This document shows, in pieces, positions 26,764 through 35,755 of a stretch of 64,000 bases of DNA. The translations under genes were made by a program, and so were the position numbers. The DNA is from Mesorhizobium sp. B2-1-1 (GTDB taxonomy: Bacteria > Pseudomonadota > Alphaproteobacteria > Rhizobiales > Rhizobiaceae): assembly GCF_006442975.2 (NCBI RefSeq), contig NZ_CP083954.1, positions 5,659,267-5,723,266 of the forward strand, given 5' to 3'. Numbering within the stretch: position 1 is the first letter of the stretch; every line of letters starts with the position of its first letter. The notes under the pieces were generated by a model that was not told the origin of the DNA, made no database searches, and saw nothing but the letters and a program-made list of their open reading frames with translations.

Positions 26764-27208
26764 GGTCACTGGCTTTCCCCGTCTGTGGCGTCGCGGTCCT
26801 GGACCAAGCGATGCCTGACTGAAAGCGGGGGCGTGCTTCCAGCCGTGGTTTCGACAAACAAATCGCAAACAGCACGCTTGATGCGCCTTTTACGTTTACG
26901 TCAATTCTATACCGATAGCCTTCTCATGACGCAAGGGCGTTGTGCGGGCGGCGCTTTATGCCGCAGCGGCCGGTTCACCGCGAACTTCGTCGCAACTTCT
27001 TAAGCTTGGTTAACGCGTTGTTTACCACGTTGGGCGAATTGTGCGCATGTCGGCTACCCGTGTTTATCCTGTATCGATTTTTTCACGGTTTTTCGGAGCG
27101 CGGGTGAACCCCGGGAAGCTTGTCTTCCACCGTGTGCGGTCGCCTTCGTTCCGGCGAGGATTTGGGGAGCTGGTCGCAAACCGGCCAATCTGAAAGACGG
27201 ACGCACCG
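26764..27208. other. 445-bp intergenic region between merR and the podJ-like gene
   Basis: Divergent promoter region. It holds an ACGTTTACGT-containing site (TTTACGTTTACGTCAA, 26889-26904) that resembles the operator at 26127-26152 and probably mediates merR autoregulation. Further right are TTAA-GCTTGG-TTAA (27000-27013) and TTAA-N7-TTTA (27010-27024), near-matches to the CtrA consensus TTAA-N7-TTAA in front of the podJ-like gene. No RNA gene or additional ORF could be supported. Confidence 0.5.
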
Positions 27209-30200
27209 ATGAACAGCAAGCGGTCCTACCTCGACACACTCAACGCCGGCAGGCAGCGCAGGCCTCAGACCACGCTCGAGCAGTTGAACCGCTCGCTGGA
27301 GACGCTTGAACAGCGGCTGGAGAGGACGCGCGAGGATACGATGGCACGTCCCGATCCCCGCCAATATGGCGCCGAACCGCGCTATCCCGCAGCACAGCCT
27401 TCGGCTCGGCCGCGCTGGTATCAGGATCCGCAGCCCGCGCCGCATCCGGAGGCCCCGATGCCGGCGCCGGCCGTCGGCCAGAACTACCAGAACCTTGCCC
27501 GCGATATCGACCGCATCCGCGGCCAGGAAGACAGCGTTGCCATGGTCGGCAAGATCGCCGGCGAGCTGCGCGGCATGCGCGAGGAATTGCGCCACCAGAT
27601 GACTGCCGGGCTGCAGAGCGAATTCGAGGCGCTGCGCAAGGACATCGACCGCGCACTGCTGGCAAACGCCAAGTCAGGCGCTTCGGGCAAGGGCAGCGCC
27701 GAACTCGGCCTCGAATTCGAGCGGCTTTCCGGCGCCATCAAGACGCTGTCGGAAAAAAGCGACGACAGAAGCGTCAACATGCTGCGGCTCGAACTCGAAC
27801 AGGTCAAAGCCGCGCTCGACACGCTGGCGCGCGAGGAGAGCGTGCAGAAGGTCGACCGCCGCTGGGACGATTTCGATCGTCGCTGGACAGCCTTCGAGGA
27901 CCGCGTCGACGCCGACCAGCGCAACCGCTCACCGGACCCCGCCATTTCGGGCCTGACCGATCGGCTGGAGCAGATCAGCAACGCCGTCAACAACCTGCCG
28001 GAATCGCTATCCCTGCGCTCGCTGGAGGAAAAGGTCCGCACGCTGGCCAGCGCCGTGGATCATTTCGCCAGCCAGCAGGACAATCGCGGCGGCAGCACGC
28101 TGGCCATGATCGACGAGCGGCTGGACGAGATCTCCCGCGCCATCGTCGCCTCGACCGTCGCGGCACAGGCCAATACGCTCGACCATGAAGCCTTCGAGCG
28201 CATCGAGAAACGGATCGATTCGCTCGCCCGGCAGATCGAGGAAGTGGCGCAGGACCACCCCGGCAACGCCGTCGTCGACCGGCTGAACACGCTGTCAAGC
28301 CGGGTCGACGAACTCGCCGGCCGCGCCGCCCTGCCCGAGCAGGCGATGGAACGGCTGGCCAAGCAGATCGCGCTCATCGCCGACAAGATCGACCGGGCGC
28401 CGGTCATGCCCGACGCCGACTATATCTTCCACGGGCTTGAGCAACGCTTCGACGTGCTGTCGTCGATGATGGAACGGCGCCAGGGCGACGCCATCGAACA
28501 GGGCAACATGCTGTTCCGCGACCTTGAGCGCCGACTGGACGAGGTTGCCGACCGGCTCGACCGGCGCATGCCGCAAGTCGACGGCGCCGGCATCATGGAA
28601 GCCATCGATGCCCGCTTCATGGCGCTCGCCAAGCGCATGGAAACACGCATTCCCGACCCCGCCGGCGAAGCCGCGATCCGTGGCCTGGAAAGCCGGCTCG
28701 AAGACATTTCGAGCCGCCTGGACTCGTCCGCCGCGCAAGTCGCCGGCATCGATCCGGCGCTGATCCGCAGCCTGGAGGCGCAAGTCGCCAGCCTGTCCGC
28801 CCACCTGTCCAGGCCCAGCGCACCGCTGCCGGAGTTCGAGGACATCAGCCCACGCCTCAATGAAATCGAGAAGGCGCTGGCGGGAACGCGCGACTCCATC
28901 CTTGGCGCGGCGCGCGAGGCGGCCGAGAACGCGGTGCGCTCGCTGGCCGGCTCGGGCGCCGACACGTCGGCGGTTTCCGGCCTTGCCCAGGACCTGAAGA
29001 CGCTCGAGACGCTGACACGCCGTTCCGACGAGCGTAACTCGAGAACGTTCGAGGCCATCCACGACACGCTGCTCAAGATCGTCGACAGGCTGGGTTCGCT
29101 GGAACCAGGCGAACCGTCCGAGGCGATGAGCGAGCTCCTGGACGCACGCCCGGACGAAGCGATCGGCAAGCGCCGTGCGCGAGCCGGCAAGATGGCCGTG
29201 GACGCTCCGTCGATGGATATCGACGAGCCCATGCCGTTGACAGGGGACATGGCCGATCTCGACGGCCGCGCCGCCGCGATCATGCGCAGCCAGCCTGCTT
29301 CGCCACGCGGGCCGGGTGCGCGCTCGCCCGCGGAGGCGGCCGCCGCCGCCGCCATGGCCGCGCTTGGTTCCGATCCGATCGCCGGGAAGGGCGAGCCGAC
29401 CGGCCGCCGCAAATCGATGCTGGGCGGCTTGGCGCGCGCCTTCAAGGGCAAGAAGGAAGCAGACGTTCCGCCGCTGGCGGGCTCGGTGCCGGGCCCGGAA
29501 ATCCCGAGCGTCGATCTCGACGAGCCGCTCGACCCGAAAATGGCCAACCGGCCACTGGAGCCCGGCTCCGGCGCGCCCGACCTCAACGCCATCATGAAGC
29601 GCGTGCGCGACGAGCGCGGGCAACCGGCAAAGCTCAGCGACAGCGATGCCGCGAAATCGGACTTCATCGCGGCTGCCCGCCGCGCGGCGCAGGCCGCAGC
29701 CGCCGAGGCCGACGCCTTGAAGCGCCAGTCGACGATGAAGGGACCGGTGAAGGCGCTCAGGATCGGCGACCTGCTCAAGGCGCGGCGCAAGCCGATTTTG
29801 ATGGCGGCCGCCGCGATCATGCTGGCGCTTGCCGGCTTGCAGCTTGGCAAGGCGTTCCTCGCCGATCCCGCCCAGGTGGCAAGCAATGACGCGCCGGCCG
29901 TTGCCTCGCAGCCGCTGCAAACCGCATCCGTCGACGCCGCGAGCCCGCCCAAGCCGGAAACCCAGTTGGCGGCAGCGAACAGCGAACCGGCCCGTGAGGT
30001 CAGGCAGGCCGAGCCCTCCGCTCCGGCGGTCAAGGACGACGTGGTGGCGCAGACCGCGCTCGCCATCCCGTCGGACGGCGATGGGCCGACGAACGCCGGC
30101 CCGACGGCGGAACCGGCTCCGGCGGCGATAGCTCCCGTCATGCCTGCCGGCGCGGGTGCGGCAGGCTCCGACGCGATGGCTTCGGCAGAACCCATTTCCG

Positions 30201-31219
30201 CCGGTCCCGTCGCAGCGGCTCCTTCTTCTCCGGCACCTTCCGCTGCTGCCGGCGGAACGCAAACGACGGACAGCGGTATCCAACCGACAGTGGCTGCACC
30301 GGCCATGGCCAATGACAGCACCGGCGCCGTCGTGCCCGCCGGCGCTCCCGCGGCCCCGGCCAAATTCGACATTCCCGCCGATGCAGGCCCGGTCGCCCTG
30401 CGCGACGCCGCAGCCACCGGCGACGCCAAGGCGCTGTTCGAGATCGGCTCGCGCTATTCCGAGGCGCGCGGCGTCAAGGAAGACATGGCGGCCGCGGCCA
30501 AATGGTATGAAAAGTCCGCGGAACTCGGCTTCGCTCCGGCCGAGTATCGCATCGGCAATTTCTACGAGAAGGGCATCGGCGTCCCGCGCGACATCAAGAA
30601 GTCGAAGACCTGGTACCAGCTCGCCGCCGAGCAGGGCAACGCCAGCGCAATGCACAATCTGGCAGTGCTGTTCGCCATGGCCGCGGACGGCGTGACCGAC
30701 AATGAATCGGCCGCGCACTGGTTCCAGGAGGCCGCCGATCTCGGCGTGAAGGACAGCCAGTTCAATCTCGGCATCCTCGCCGCCAAGGGCGTCGGCATGA
30801 AGCAGAACCTGGAGGAGTCCTACAAATGGTTCGCGCTCGTCGCCAAGACCGGCGACAAGGACGCTGCCGCCAAGCGCGACGAGATCGCCAACGCGCTGCG
30901 TCCCGAGCAACTCGAGCGCGCCCGCGCCGCCACCGAACTGTGGAAGGCCAAGCCGCTCGATCAGGCCGCCAATTCGGCCGACATTCCCGAATCCTGGCAA
31001 GATGGCACACCGCAGACCACGGCCAGCATCGATATGAAGAAGGCGGTCAAGAACATCCAGCTCATCCTCAACAAGAACGGCTACGACGCCGGCGGCGCCG
31101 ACGGCGTGATGGGCGCGAAGACCAAGAACGCGATCGTCGCGTTCCAGACCGACAACAAGCTGCCTGCGACCGGTGCGGTCGACGAAAAGCTGGTCAAGGC
31201 GTTGCTGGCGCGCAAATAG
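27209..31219 (+). CDS. podJ: PodJ-like polar localisation factor (SEL1 repeats and peptidoglycan-binding domain)
   Basis: 1336 residues. Residues about 1-700 form a long cytoplasmic coiled-coil region with repeated E-x-R/L-D-x-I heptads (for example KTLSEKSDDRSVNMLRLELE, and several RLDEIS/RLEDIS units). A Pro/Ala-rich stretch precedes a single membrane helix near residue 858 (RRKPILMAAAAIMLALAG). The periplasmic part has an Ala/Pro linker to about 1050, three or four SEL1 repeats to about 1215 (ALFEIGSRYSEARGVKED; AEYRIGNFYEKGIGVPRD; QFNLGILAAKGVGMKQN) and a C-terminal PG_binding_1 domain (IQLILNKNGYDAGGADGVMGAKTKNAIVAFQ). This order matches PodJ, which marks a cell pole and recruits pili, holdfast and division factors. 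The Mesorhizobium role is inferred from architecture. Confidence 0.85.
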   Translation: MNSKRSYLDTLNAGRQRRPQTTLEQLNRSLETLEQRLERTREDTMARPDPRQYGAEPRYPAAQPSARPRWYQDPQPAPHPEAPMPAPAVGQNYQNLARDIDRIRGQEDSVAMVGKIAGELRGMREELRHQMTAGLQSEFEALRKDIDRALLANAKSGASGKGSAELGLEFERLSGAIKTLSEKSDDRSVNMLRLELEQVKAALDTLAREESVQKVDRRWDDFDRRWTAFEDRVDADQRNRSPDPAISGLTDRLEQISNAVNNLPESLSLRSLEEKVRTLASAVDHFASQQDNRGGSTLAMIDERLDEISRAIVASTVAAQANTLDHEAFERIEKRIDSLARQIEEVAQDHPGNAVVDRLNTLSSRVDELAGRAALPEQAMERLAKQIALIADKIDRAPVMPDADYIFHGLEQRFDVLSSMMERRQGDAIEQGNMLFRDLERRLDEVADRLDRRMPQVDGAGIMEAIDARFMALAKRMETRIPDPAGEAAIRGLESRLEDISSRLDSSAAQVAGIDPALIRSLEAQVASLSAHLSRPSAPLPEFEDISPRLNEIEKALAGTRDSILGAAREAAENAVRSLAGSGADTSAVSGLAQDLKTLETLTRRSDERNSRTFEAIHDTLLKIVDRLGSLEPGEPSEAMSELLDARPDEAIGKRRARAGKMAVDAPSMDIDEPMPLTGDMADLDGRAAAIMRSQPASPRGPGARSPAEAAAAAAMAALGSDPIAGKGEPTGRRKSMLGGLARAFKGKKEADVPPLAGSVPGPEIPSVDLDEPLDPKMANRPLEPGSGAPDLNAIMKRVRDERGQPAKLSDSDAAKSDFIAAARRAAQAAAAEADALKRQSTMKGPVKALRIGDLLKARRKPILMAAAAIMLALAGLQLGKAFLADPAQVASNDAPAVASQPLQTASVDAASPPKPETQLAAANSEPAREVRQAEPSAPAVKDDVVAQTALAIPSDGDGPTNAGPTAEPAPAAIAPVMPAGAGAAGSDAMASAEPISAGPVAAAPSSPAPSAAAGGTQTTDSGIQPTVAAPAMANDSTGAVVPAGAPAAPAKFDIPADAGPVALRDAAATGDAKALFEIGSRYSEARGVKEDMAAAAKWYEKSAELGFAPAEYRIGNFYEKGIGVPRDIKKSKTWYQLAAEQGNASAMHNLAVLFAMAADGVTDNESAAHWFQEAADLGVKDSQFNLGILAAKGVGMKQNLEESYKWFALVAKTGDKDAAAKRDEIANALRPEQLERARAATELWKAKPLDQAANSADIPESWQDGTPQTTASIDMKKAVKNIQLILNKNGYDAGGADGVMGAKTKNAIVAFQTDNKLPATGAVDEKLVKALLARK

Positions 31220-31220
31220 C

Positions 31221-31252
31221 GGCAGGAGCGTCGTATCCGCGACGCCCCTGCC
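31221..31252 (+). terminator. Hairpin after the podJ-like gene
   Basis: Directly after the stop codon, GGCAGG-a-GCGTCG can pair with CGACGC-c-CCTGCC around the loop TATCCG. The stem is strong but no U tract follows (ACACATTT), so it may be a weak or Rho-assisted terminator or a 3' stabiliser. Confidence 0.4.
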
Positions 31253-31411
31253 ACACATTTGCCTGTTAACTGCTTGAGATGTTTTTTGTTTCGGCGCGGC
31301 GGCGGGGTTTGACCCCGCCGCCGCTTCGGCGCAAGGAAAAATTGGCTTTTCGGTGCGATACTATCCGCAACGGCGGTATTCGCCGACTGGCAAACTGATC
31401 GAGACCGACGG

Positions 31412-32335
31412 GTGGGCATCTATCTCCCGATTGCGGAAATTTCCGTCAACGTCTTCGTGCTGCTGGCCATGGGCGCTGCGGTGGGCTTTCTGTCGGGCAT
31501 GTTCGGCGTCGGCGGCGGTTTTCTCATCACGCCGCTCCTGATCTTCTACAACATCCCACCGGCAATCGCGGTGGCGACCGGCGCCAACCAGGTCATCGCC
31601 TCATCCTTCTCCGGCGCGCTGTCGCATATGAAGCGCGGCACGCTCGACTTCAAGCTCGGCGGGGTGCTGCTTGCCGGCGGCATCGTCGGTTCCACCGGCG
31701 GCATCTACGTCTTCGCTTTCCTGCGCAGGCTGGGACAGCTCGACCTGTTCATCTCGCTGCTCTATGTCGTGCTTCTGGGCACCGTCGGCGGGCTGATGCT
31801 GGTCGAAAGCATCAATGCGCTGCGCGCCACGCGCAGCGGCGCGGCACCGGTGCTGAAGAAATCCGGCCAGCACAACTGGATCCACCGCCTGCCGCTGAAG
31901 ATGCGATTCAGGGCCTCGAAGCTGTTTGTCAGCGTCATCCCCGTGCTTGGGCTGGGCGCGGCCATCGGCTTCCTGTCGTCTATCATGGGTGTCGGCGGCG
32001 GCTTCATCATGGTGCCGGCTCTGATCTATCTCCTGAAAGTGCCGACCAACGTCGTCATCGGCACCTCGCTGTTCCAGATCATCTTTACCTCGGCCTACAC
32101 CACTCTGGTCCACGCCACCACCAACCAGACGGTCGACGTGATGCTGGCCTTTCTTTTGATGGCCGGTGGTGTCGCCGGCGCGCAATATGGCGCCAAGGCC
32201 GGCCAGCGGCTGCGCGGCGAGCAGTTGAGAGCGCTGCTGGCGATGCTGGTGCTGGCGGTGGCGATAAGGCTTGCCATCGACCTCTTCGTCACGCCGCCCA
32301 ACCTTTATTCGCTGTCCGGCGCGGGCTTCAACTGA
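31412..32335 (+). CDS. TSUP-family (TauE/SafE) anion exporter
   Basis: 307 residues from a GTG at 31412. The protein has two homologous halves, each opening with a glycine-rich membrane motif: GFLSGMFGVGGGFLITPLLIF near the start and GFLSSIMGVGGGFIMVPALIY in the second half. About eight membrane segments are visible, with a basic cytosolic loop between halves. TSUP proteins export sulfite, sulfonates or related anions. The stop overlaps the start of the TIGR02186 gene (TGATG), so the pair is translationally coupled. The sulfite dehydrogenase operon 3.3 kb away makes sulfite a reasonable substrate (inference). Confidence 0.88.
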   Translation: MGIYLPIAEISVNVFVLLAMGAAVGFLSGMFGVGGGFLITPLLIFYNIPPAIAVATGANQVIASSFSGALSHMKRGTLDFKLGGVLLAGGIVGSTGGIYVFAFLRRLGQLDLFISLLYVVLLGTVGGLMLVESINALRATRSGAAPVLKKSGQHNWIHRLPLKMRFRASKLFVSVIPVLGLGAAIGFLSSIMGVGGGFIMVPALIYLLKVPTNVVIGTSLFQIIFTSAYTTLVHATTNQTVDVMLAFLLMAGGVAGAQYGAKAGQRLRGEQLRALLAMLVLAVAIRLAIDLFVTPPNLYSLSGAGFN

Positions 32336-33123
32336 TGAATGGCCTGAAAGCGCTCGCAACCGCGGCTCTTCTGTCATTGATCGCCGCCGCACCCGCGAAG
32401 GCGCAGACGCCGCCGACCGAAAGCGTCCAGATCGGCCTTTCCACCGACAAAGTCTCGATCACTGCCGGCTTTTCCGGCGCCGATCTGACCATTTTCGGCT
32501 CGCTGGAAAATCCCGATCCGCTGGTGGCGCGCCAAGGCCGCTACGACATCATCGTCGTGCTCGAAGGTCCACCCAAGCCGGTGGTGGTGCGCCGCAAGGA
32601 CCGGGTGCTCGGCGTCTGGGTCAACCTGGAATCCGAGACCTTCGAAAACGTGCCGGTGTCCTATTCGGTGGCGACGACGCGGCCGTTGCAGGACATCACC
32701 GAGCCGAACAGCTACAGGCAATTGTCGCTCGGCGCCTCCAATCTCTACATGCAGCCGGCCGATGCCGGCGACAGCCCGGCCACGATCGAGGAATTCACCG
32801 CGGCGTTGCGCGAACGCAAGGCCGCGACCGGTCTCTACAGCGAGAATGTCGGCGGCGTGCAGTTCCTGTCACAGAACCTGTTCCGCGCCACGGTGCGGCT
32901 GGCGCCGAACGTTCCGGTCGGCACCCACAAGGCGCGCGCGTTCCTGTTCAAGAGCGGCCTGTTCATCAAGGAGAGCTCGGCCCAGCTCGAGATCCGCAAA
33001 TCCGGTTTCGAACAGTCGATCTTCCGTGTCGCCCACGACTATTCCTTCCTCTACGGCGTCTTCGCCATATCGCTGGCCATGGTGACGGGCTGGCTCGGAA
33101 GGTTGATCTTCCGCAAGGACTAA
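32335..33123 (+). CDS. TIGR02186-family membrane-anchored periplasmic protein
   Basis: 262 residues. Sec signal peptide (MNGLKALATAALLSLIAAAPAKA, cleavage after AKA), a mainly beta-strand periplasmic body (SVQIGLSTDKVSITAGFSGADLTIFGSLENPDP, RYDIIVVLEGPPKPVVVRRKDRVLGVWVN) and one C-terminal membrane helix (YGVFAISLAMVTGWLGRLIF) followed by a short basic tail. I recognise this as the alphaproteobacterial family TIGR02186, found next to TSUP exporters; its function is unknown. It shares one base with the exporter gene upstream and probably works with it as a periplasmic partner. Confidence 0.8.
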   Translation: MNGLKALATAALLSLIAAAPAKAQTPPTESVQIGLSTDKVSITAGFSGADLTIFGSLENPDPLVARQGRYDIIVVLEGPPKPVVVRRKDRVLGVWVNLESETFENVPVSYSVATTRPLQDITEPNSYRQLSLGASNLYMQPADAGDSPATIEEFTAALRERKAATGLYSENVGGVQFLSQNLFRATVRLAPNVPVGTHKARAFLFKSGLFIKESSAQLEIRKSGFEQSIFRVAHDYSFLYGVFAISLAMVTGWLGRLIFRKD

Positions 33124-33302
33124 AGCGGCTACAAAGGGGTTTTCCTTTCCCGGATCATGCTATAGACCGCCACCTCCCGGTCTACCGGGCAACACGCACA
33201 ATTCAATTCGGCAGAGCGGTCCGATCACCCCGGACGACAGAGAGCGCACGCTTCACAGACGGCGCCGAACCGCTGCTTTAGCAGAGATGACAGGAGGCTG
33301 CG

Positions 33303-34559
33303 ATGCGACCAGCATTCGCCGGCATCGATTTTGGCACTTCCAACTCCACCGTGGGCGTGGTCAGGAGCGGCCAGCCGCACCTCGTCGCGCTGGAAGGCGG
33401 CGAGGTCACGCTGCCAAGCGCCGTGTTCTTCAACTTCGAGGACAACCGTACCTGTTTCGGCCGCCACGCAATCGCCAATTACACCGACAGCGTCGAAGGT
33501 CGGCTGATGCGCTCGCTGAAGAGCGTGCTCGGCAGCGCGCTCGCGCAGGAAAAGACGCGCATCAAGGCGCGATCGATCGGCTTCATGGAGATCGTCGGCC
33601 TGTTCCTCGGCCATCTGCGAAAAAGACTGGAGGACGATGCCGGCGGCGCCGTCGAGAGCGTGGTACTCGGCCGGCCGGTGCAGTTCGTCGACGACGACGC
33701 CGAGGCCGATGCCAGGGCACAAAGCGAGCTCGAAGGAGCCGCCCGCGCCCAGGGCTTCAAGCATATCGCCTTCCAGTTCGAACCGATCGCGGCGGCCCTC
33801 GACTACGAGCAGAAGGTGACGCGCGAGGAACTGGCGCTGATCATCGACATGGGTGGCGGCACGTCGGACTTCTCGATCGTAAGGGTCTCGCCGCAGCGTG
33901 CCCGCTCGCTTGACCGCAAGGACGATATCCTGGCCAGCCGCGGCATCCATATCGGCGGCACCGACTTCGACCGATTGCTCAGCATCGCGCATGTGATGCC
34001 GGAACTCGGCTACCTCAGCCCGACCAAGGACGGCAAGCGCAACCTGCCGGCCAGCTACTTCATCGATCTTGCCACATGGCAACGCATCAACCTGGTCTAC
34101 ACGGCCAAGGCGATGACGCATCTGCGCCAGATCCGCTACGAGGCCGAGCGCGCCGATCTCGTCGACCGCTTCATCCAGATCGTCGAGCACCGGTACGGGC
34201 ACGCGCTGGCCGCTCTTGTCGAAAGGGCCAAGATCGAGCTGACCGACAAGGTCTCGGCCGATGTCGAGGTGAGGCTGCCGGAAGTCCAGTTCGCCGCCGA
34301 GATCACCCGAAAGGCGCTGGACGCCACGATCGCCAGGGACATCGAGCGCGTTGCCGCCACGGTCGGCCAGACCATCGGCGACGCCGGGGTCAAGTCGTCC
34401 GACATCACCGCCGTGTTCCTGACCGGAGGATCTACCGCGATCCCGCTGGCGAGACAAAAAATCCTGTCGCTGGTGCCTCAGGCTTCGGTCATCGAGGGCG
34501 ACATGTTCGGCTCGGTCGGACTTGGCCTTGCGCTGGACGCGCAGCGCAAGTTCGGCTGA
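33303..34559 (+). CDS. Hsp70-like ATPase without substrate-binding domain (YegD-like)
   Basis: 418 residues, start with AGGAGG. Actin-like ATPase fold: phosphate-1 loop FAGIDFGTSNSTVGVV, phosphate-2 LALIIDMGGGTSDFSIVRV, adenosine loop VFLTGGSTAIPLARQKI. The body contains an insertion around GIHIGGTDFDRLLS. The chain ends about where DnaK's nucleotide-binding domain ends, and no beta-sandwich or lid domain follows. Such YegD-like proteins are of unknown function; they could act as ATP-driven regulators rather than classic chaperones. The gene has a 179-bp leader region and is convergent with lysR. Confidence 0.85.
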   Translation: MRPAFAGIDFGTSNSTVGVVRSGQPHLVALEGGEVTLPSAVFFNFEDNRTCFGRHAIANYTDSVEGRLMRSLKSVLGSALAQEKTRIKARSIGFMEIVGLFLGHLRKRLEDDAGGAVESVVLGRPVQFVDDDAEADARAQSELEGAARAQGFKHIAFQFEPIAAALDYEQKVTREELALIIDMGGGTSDFSIVRVSPQRARSLDRKDDILASRGIHIGGTDFDRLLSIAHVMPELGYLSPTKDGKRNLPASYFIDLATWQRINLVYTAKAMTHLRQIRYEAERADLVDRFIQIVEHRYGHALAALVERAKIELTDKVSADVEVRLPEVQFAAEITRKALDATIARDIERVAATVGQTIGDAGVKSSDITAVFLTGGSTAIPLARQKILSLVPQASVIEGDMFGSVGLGLALDAQRKFG

Positions 34560-34571
34560 TATCCGGACAAT

Positions 34572-35474
34572 TCACGAACGCGCGGACGCCTTCTCGTCGG
34601 CCCCCAAATGCGCCTTGAGCGCCATCTGGGCCAAGCTTGCCTGGCGGTCGCGATGTGTAATCATGGCGAAGTCGCGTTTCGGCAGTTCGAGCGGCACGGA
34701 CCGCAGGCTGCCTTCGGCGACGGCGCGTCCGACGACGAGCTCCGAAATGATGGTGGCGCCGGCACCGGCCTCGACCGCCTGGCGAACCGCCTCGTTGCTC
34801 GGCAGCACCAGAAATATCTGCAGGTCGTCAAGCGAAATCCCTTCGCGGCGCGCCAGATCCTCCAGCACCTCCCGCGTGCCGGAACCGCCCTCGCGGATGA
34901 TCCAGCGCAGCCCTTTTATGTCGGGGCGGCCCGGCGCGATTTCGGCGATCTCGGGATGAGAACCGGCAACCACCAGCATCAACCGGTCGATATCGACCTT
35001 GGCGCGGCGCAATATGTCGGACTCGGTGCGCCCCTCGACCAAGCCGAGATCGGCGGTTCCATCCAGCACGCTGGCTTCGACCTGCCTGGTGTTGCCTATG
35101 CTGACGCTCAGCCTGACCGCAGGATAGGCTTCGTGGAAGGACGCCAGCCGGCGCGGCAGCCAATAGCTGGCGATCGTCAGGCTGGCGGCGATGGAGAGGC
35201 TGCCGGCAACCGTCTGCGAGACATGTTCCAGCACATTGCGTGCGGCGGCGGCTCGTTCCAGTACGGCCTTGGCTTCTGGCAGGAACCGGTGACCGGTCTG
35301 GGCAAGCTCGATGTTGCGGCCGACGCGGTTGAACAGATGGACGCCGTGCTGCTCCTCAAGCGCGCGGATGGCGGCCGACGCGGCCGATTGGGAGATGCCC
35401 AGCAGCTCCGCCGCCTTGGTCATGTGGCCGCGCTCGGCGACGGCGACAAATATCCGCAACTGGTCAAGTGTCAT
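34572..35474 (-). CDS. LysR-family regulator, probably of the sulfite dehydrogenase operon
   Basis: 300 residues. The N-terminal winged helix is typical: MTLDQLRIFVAVAERGHMTKAAELLGISQSAASAAIRALEEQHGVHLFNR. The effector domain begins near residue 90 (LSIAASLTIASYWLPRRLASFHEAYPAVRLSV) and contains the hinge and ligand-pocket segments ADLGLVEG and GGSGTREVLEDLA. It is CysB/CbbR-like in layout. It is divergent from the soe operon, and an inverted repeat in the 122-bp gap fits a LysR site. The ligand could be sulfite, sulfate or another sulfur compound; that is inference from neighbours. Confidence 0.88.
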   Translation of the reverse strand: MTLDQLRIFVAVAERGHMTKAAELLGISQSAASAAIRALEEQHGVHLFNRVGRNIELAQTGHRFLPEAKAVLERAAAARNVLEHVSQTVAGSLSIAASLTIASYWLPRRLASFHEAYPAVRLSVSIGNTRQVEASVLDGTADLGLVEGRTESDILRRAKVDIDRLMLVVAGSHPEIAEIAPGRPDIKGLRWIIREGGSGTREVLEDLARREGISLDDLQIFLVLPSNEAVRQAVEAGAGATIISELVVGRAVAEGSLRSVPLELPKRDFAMITHRDRQASLAQMALKAHLGADEKASARS

Positions 35475-35540
35475 AAGGCATTAAGAACCAATATCGATCG
35501 AATTTACAAGAACAACTGATTAGACGGGTTGATAGGCTTA

Positions 35541-35566
35541 TTCTAAGTTTTCAATCGAAGTTAGAA
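35541..35566. promoter_or_regulatory. LysR-type binding site candidate between lysR and the soe operon
   Basis: Inverted repeat with arms TTCTAA and TTAGAA, plus two further matched pairs inside (8 of 13 pairs match in total). It contains the T-N11-A type symmetry of LysR sites. It lies 67 bp upstream of the lysR start codon and 31 bp upstream of the small ORF that starts the soe operon, so one site could regulate both directions. Confidence 0.5.
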
Positions 35567-35596
35567 AAAATTCGCTACCGATTGACAGAGAATGAA

Positions 35597-35755
35597 ATGA
35601 TCGGGCGGTTCAAGTCCCTGTTCGCGCACTGGACCCGCGGCCTGCGGCGGCGGCTGGCCGGCGATCGCTATCCTCCGGAAGAGCATTACATGCGCGGTCC
35701 CGGGCCGAAAACCAGGGCCAAAGCCGCGAACCGCAGAAGCGCTCGGGGATCATGA
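35597..35755 (+). CDS. 52-residue basic protein coupled to soeA
   Basis: Small ORF not recognised by length-based finders. It begins MIGRFKSLFAHWTRGLRRRL and ends ...KAANRRSARGS, so it is strongly basic and partly amphipathic at the N-terminus (FKSLFAHWTRGL), with a Tyr-Pro-Pro-Glu-Glu middle (GDRYPPEEHYMRGPG). Its TGA overlaps the ATG of the soeA-like gene by four bases (ATGA), so translation of the two is coupled. Upstream AGAG is a poor Shine-Dalgarno. Function unknown; an assembly or maturation peptide of the Mo enzyme, or a translation-coupling leader, are guesses. The coding potential rests on position and overlap. Confidence 0.5.
   Translation: MIGRFKSLFAHWTRGLRRRLAGDRYPPEEHYMRGPGPKTRAKAANRRSARGS

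Noticed and set aside
28295..31258. 987-codon open frame on the minus strand opposite the podJ-like gene (and 669 codons in another frame)
   Set aside because: Shadow frame of a GC-rich coiled-coil gene; its translation is rich in Arg/Gly/His with no domain, while the plus strand has clear SEL1 and PG-binding domains.
31296..31324. GC-rich hairpin GCGGCGGCGGGGT... before the TSUP gene as a terminator
   Set aside because: Very stable stem but no U tract on either strand, so it is not called a terminator.
33140..33200. Possible tRNA-like hairpins before the Hsp70-like gene
   Set aside because: No T-loop or CCA-end arrangement; cannot be folded into a cloverleaf by eye.
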